From assembly GCA_002425685.1 (NCBI GenBank), contig DIMS01000080.1:7760-13565 (forward strand): a stretch of DNA of 5,806 nt, written 5' to 3'. This document shows, in pieces, positions 4,783 through 5,806 of the stretch (its first letter is position 1; each line of letters opens with the position of its first letter). The position numbers and the translations under genes were made by a program. The notes under the pieces were generated by a model, which worked only from the letters and a program-made list of their open reading frames with translations, was not told the origin of the DNA and did not search any database. The stretch is from Synergistaceae bacterium UBA5560 (GTDB lineage Bacteria > Synergistota > Synergistia > Synergistales > Aminiphilaceae).

Positions 4783-5181
4783 ATGTCGAAAATCCAATCC
4801 CTCGATGCGCTCAGAAAACTTCAGAAAGAACTCACCAGCGCCACGGACCTTCGCGAAAAAGGGCAGAACATCGAACGGCTCGTGCAGGTGAAGGTCAGCA
4901 TGTCCACCTGCGGCATCGCCTCCGGAGCACGGGAGACGCTTGCGGAGTTCATGCGCCTTGCGAAAGAGCGGGGACTGACGGAGATCGTCTTCACCCAGAC
5001 GGGATGTATGGGCTACTGTCACTCGGAACCCACCGTGGAGATCACGCGCCCGGGAGAAGAGCCCGTCGTCTACGGCAATGTCAAGGGTGACCGTATCCGG
5101 GAAATCCTCGACAGCTACATTCTCCGCGGCGAAATGGTGGACGGAATCATTCCCACAGCCTACCGGACCATCCACGAATGA
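4783..5181 (+). CDS. hndB: HndB-like ferredoxin-fold subunit
   Basis: This 132-residue protein has a thioredoxin-like ferredoxin fold and matches the small HndB subunits found between NuoE-like and NuoF-like genes in NADP-reducing [FeFe] hydrogenase operons. The first 35 residues are helical and charged (LDALRKLQKEL). The ferredoxin part shows STCGIASGARETL (41-53, C43) and TQTGCMGYCHSEP (71-83, C75 and C79). Only three cysteines stand where four ligands are expected for a [2Fe-2S] cluster; I recall other HndB proteins also vary here, so cluster binding is uncertain. The SD is GGAGGTGA (4770-4777), and the ATG at 4783 is the first good start. The gene order NuoE-like, HndB-like, NuoF-like fits the HndABC arm of a tetrameric HndABCD complex. 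Its 3' end overlaps a possible upstream start of hndC. Confidence 0.88.
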   Translation: MSKIQSLDALRKLQKELTSATDLREKGQNIERLVQVKVSMSTCGIASGARETLAEFMRLAKERGLTEIVFTQTGCMGYCHSEPTVEITRPGEEPVVYGNVKGDRIREILDSYILRGEMVDGIIPTAYRTIHE

Positions 5182-5213
5182 GTCGGGCGGACGCGAAAGG
5201 AGAACCACAACCC

Positions 5214-5806
5214 ATGCCGGAAATCAAAATGCACCTCCTGGTCTGCTGCGGTACCGGCTGCATCTCCTCCCAGAGCGACCGGATCGTGGAGAGCCTGAAG
5301 ACCGCGCTGAAAAACCGTAATCTGCAGGACGAGGTGAAGGTGGTCCTGTCGGGATGCTTCGGCTTTTGTGAAAAAGGCCCCATCGTCAAGGTGGCACCGG
5401 ACAACACCTTCTACGTCCAGGTCTGCCCCGAAGACGCTCAGGAAATCGTGGACGAGCATGTTCTCAAGGGACGCAAGGTTCAGCGCCTGCTCTACGTGGA
5501 TCCCAAGACGGAAGAGCATATCGCCGACTCCAAGCACATGGGCTTCTACAAGAAACAGATGCGCATCGCCCTGCGAAACTGCGGCTTCATCGACCCGGAG
5601 AACATCAACGAATACATCGCCCAGGGAGGCTACCAGGCCCTCGGCAAAGCTCTCTCGGAGATGACGCCCAAGGACGTCGTGGAAGAGATGAAAAAATCCG
5701 GCCTCCGCGGCCGGGGCGGCGGCGGCTTTCCCACGGGACTCAAGTGGGATTTCGCGGCGAAACAGCAGGCGGGGACGAAGTACGTCATCTGCAATGCCGA
5801 CGAGGG
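5214..5806 (+). CDS. hndC: NuoF-like flavin subunit (HndC type), 3' truncated
   Basis: This is the first 197 codons of the NuoF/HndC homologue, cut by the window edge; full-length members are roughly 550-600 residues or more. The protein oxidises or reduces NAD(P)H through FMN and iron-sulfur centres in a soluble complex. Residues 1-95 are a thioredoxin-like [2Fe-2S] domain with VCCGTGC (C11/C12 and C16) and SGCFGFCEKGP (C48, C52). A linker follows, and then the NuoF fold begins with the glycine-rich LRGRGGGGFPTGLKW (164-178) and VICNADE (191-197), both hallmarks of FMN/NADH binding. The ATG at 5214 has AAAGGAG at 5196-5202. A second in-frame ATG at 5178 overlaps the hndB stop as ATGA and would add 12 residues, but it lacks an SD. 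The missing part should hold the 4Fe-4S site and possibly a C-terminal ferredoxin domain. Confidence 0.96.
   Translation, partial: MPEIKMHLLVCCGTGCISSQSDRIVESLKTALKNRNLQDEVKVVLSGCFGFCEKGPIVKVAPDNTFYVQVCPEDAQEIVDEHVLKGRKVQRLLYVDPKTEEHIADSKHMGFYKKQMRIALRNCGFIDPENINEYIAQGGYQALGKALSEMTPKDVVEEMKKSGLRGRGGGGFPTGLKWDFAAKQQAGTKYVICNADE

Noticed and set aside
1..5806. CRISPR arrays, tRNA/rRNA genes, insertion sequences or phage attachment sites
   Set aside because: I saw no regularly spaced repeats, cloverleaf-like tRNA segments, transposase motifs or flanking terminal repeats.

Overview
The window looks like chromosomal DNA of a high-GC anaerobic bacterium. Coding regions are GC-rich at third codon positions, Shine-Dalgarno (SD) sequences are strong, and the right end carries the start of a three-gene set typical of anaerobic NAD(P)-linked hydrogenases or formate dehydrogenases (HndA/HndB/HndC). 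My best guess is Synergistota, with Clostridia or sulfate reducers as alternatives. This rests on general impression only and is weakly supported.

Left block (1-1621): a small cupin protein and a class I/II PLP-dependent aminotransferase. They are translationally coupled through a GTGA overlap and probably belong to an operon that enters from the left. The next 250 bases hold a small hairpin and no gene I can support.

Middle block (1874-3812): a near-consensus sigma70-type promoter starts a leader of about 220 nt. The leader is highly structured and resembles the Moco (molybdenum cofactor) riboswitch family, including a GAAA-capped hairpin and repeated GCCTCC / GGAAAGGAG blocks. Its 3' end can form two mutually exclusive helices, one of which covers the SD. 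It precedes a CitB/DcuR-type response regulator with an altered receiver and no visible histidine kinase. An intergenic hairpin follows, then xdhC, a chaperone that delivers sulfurated Moco to molybdenum hydroxylases. The hypothesis that joins these parts is a Moco-sensing leader controlling a regulator and a Moco-insertion factor.

Right block (3813-5806): a 468-base region with no long gene but with several signals. These are a promoter, a 13-codon ORF with a near-perfect SD, a chain of mutually exclusive hairpins ending in a T7 tract (attenuator-like), a second strong promoter and a 12-bp leader hairpin. After this come hndA (NuoE-like), hndB (ferredoxin-like) and the first 197 codons of hndC (NuoF-like), which runs off the right edge. 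Together these would form the NAD(P)H-oxidising or -reducing arm of a soluble complex. The catalytic subunit, either [FeFe] hydrogenase or Mo/W formate dehydrogenase, should lie just beyond the window.
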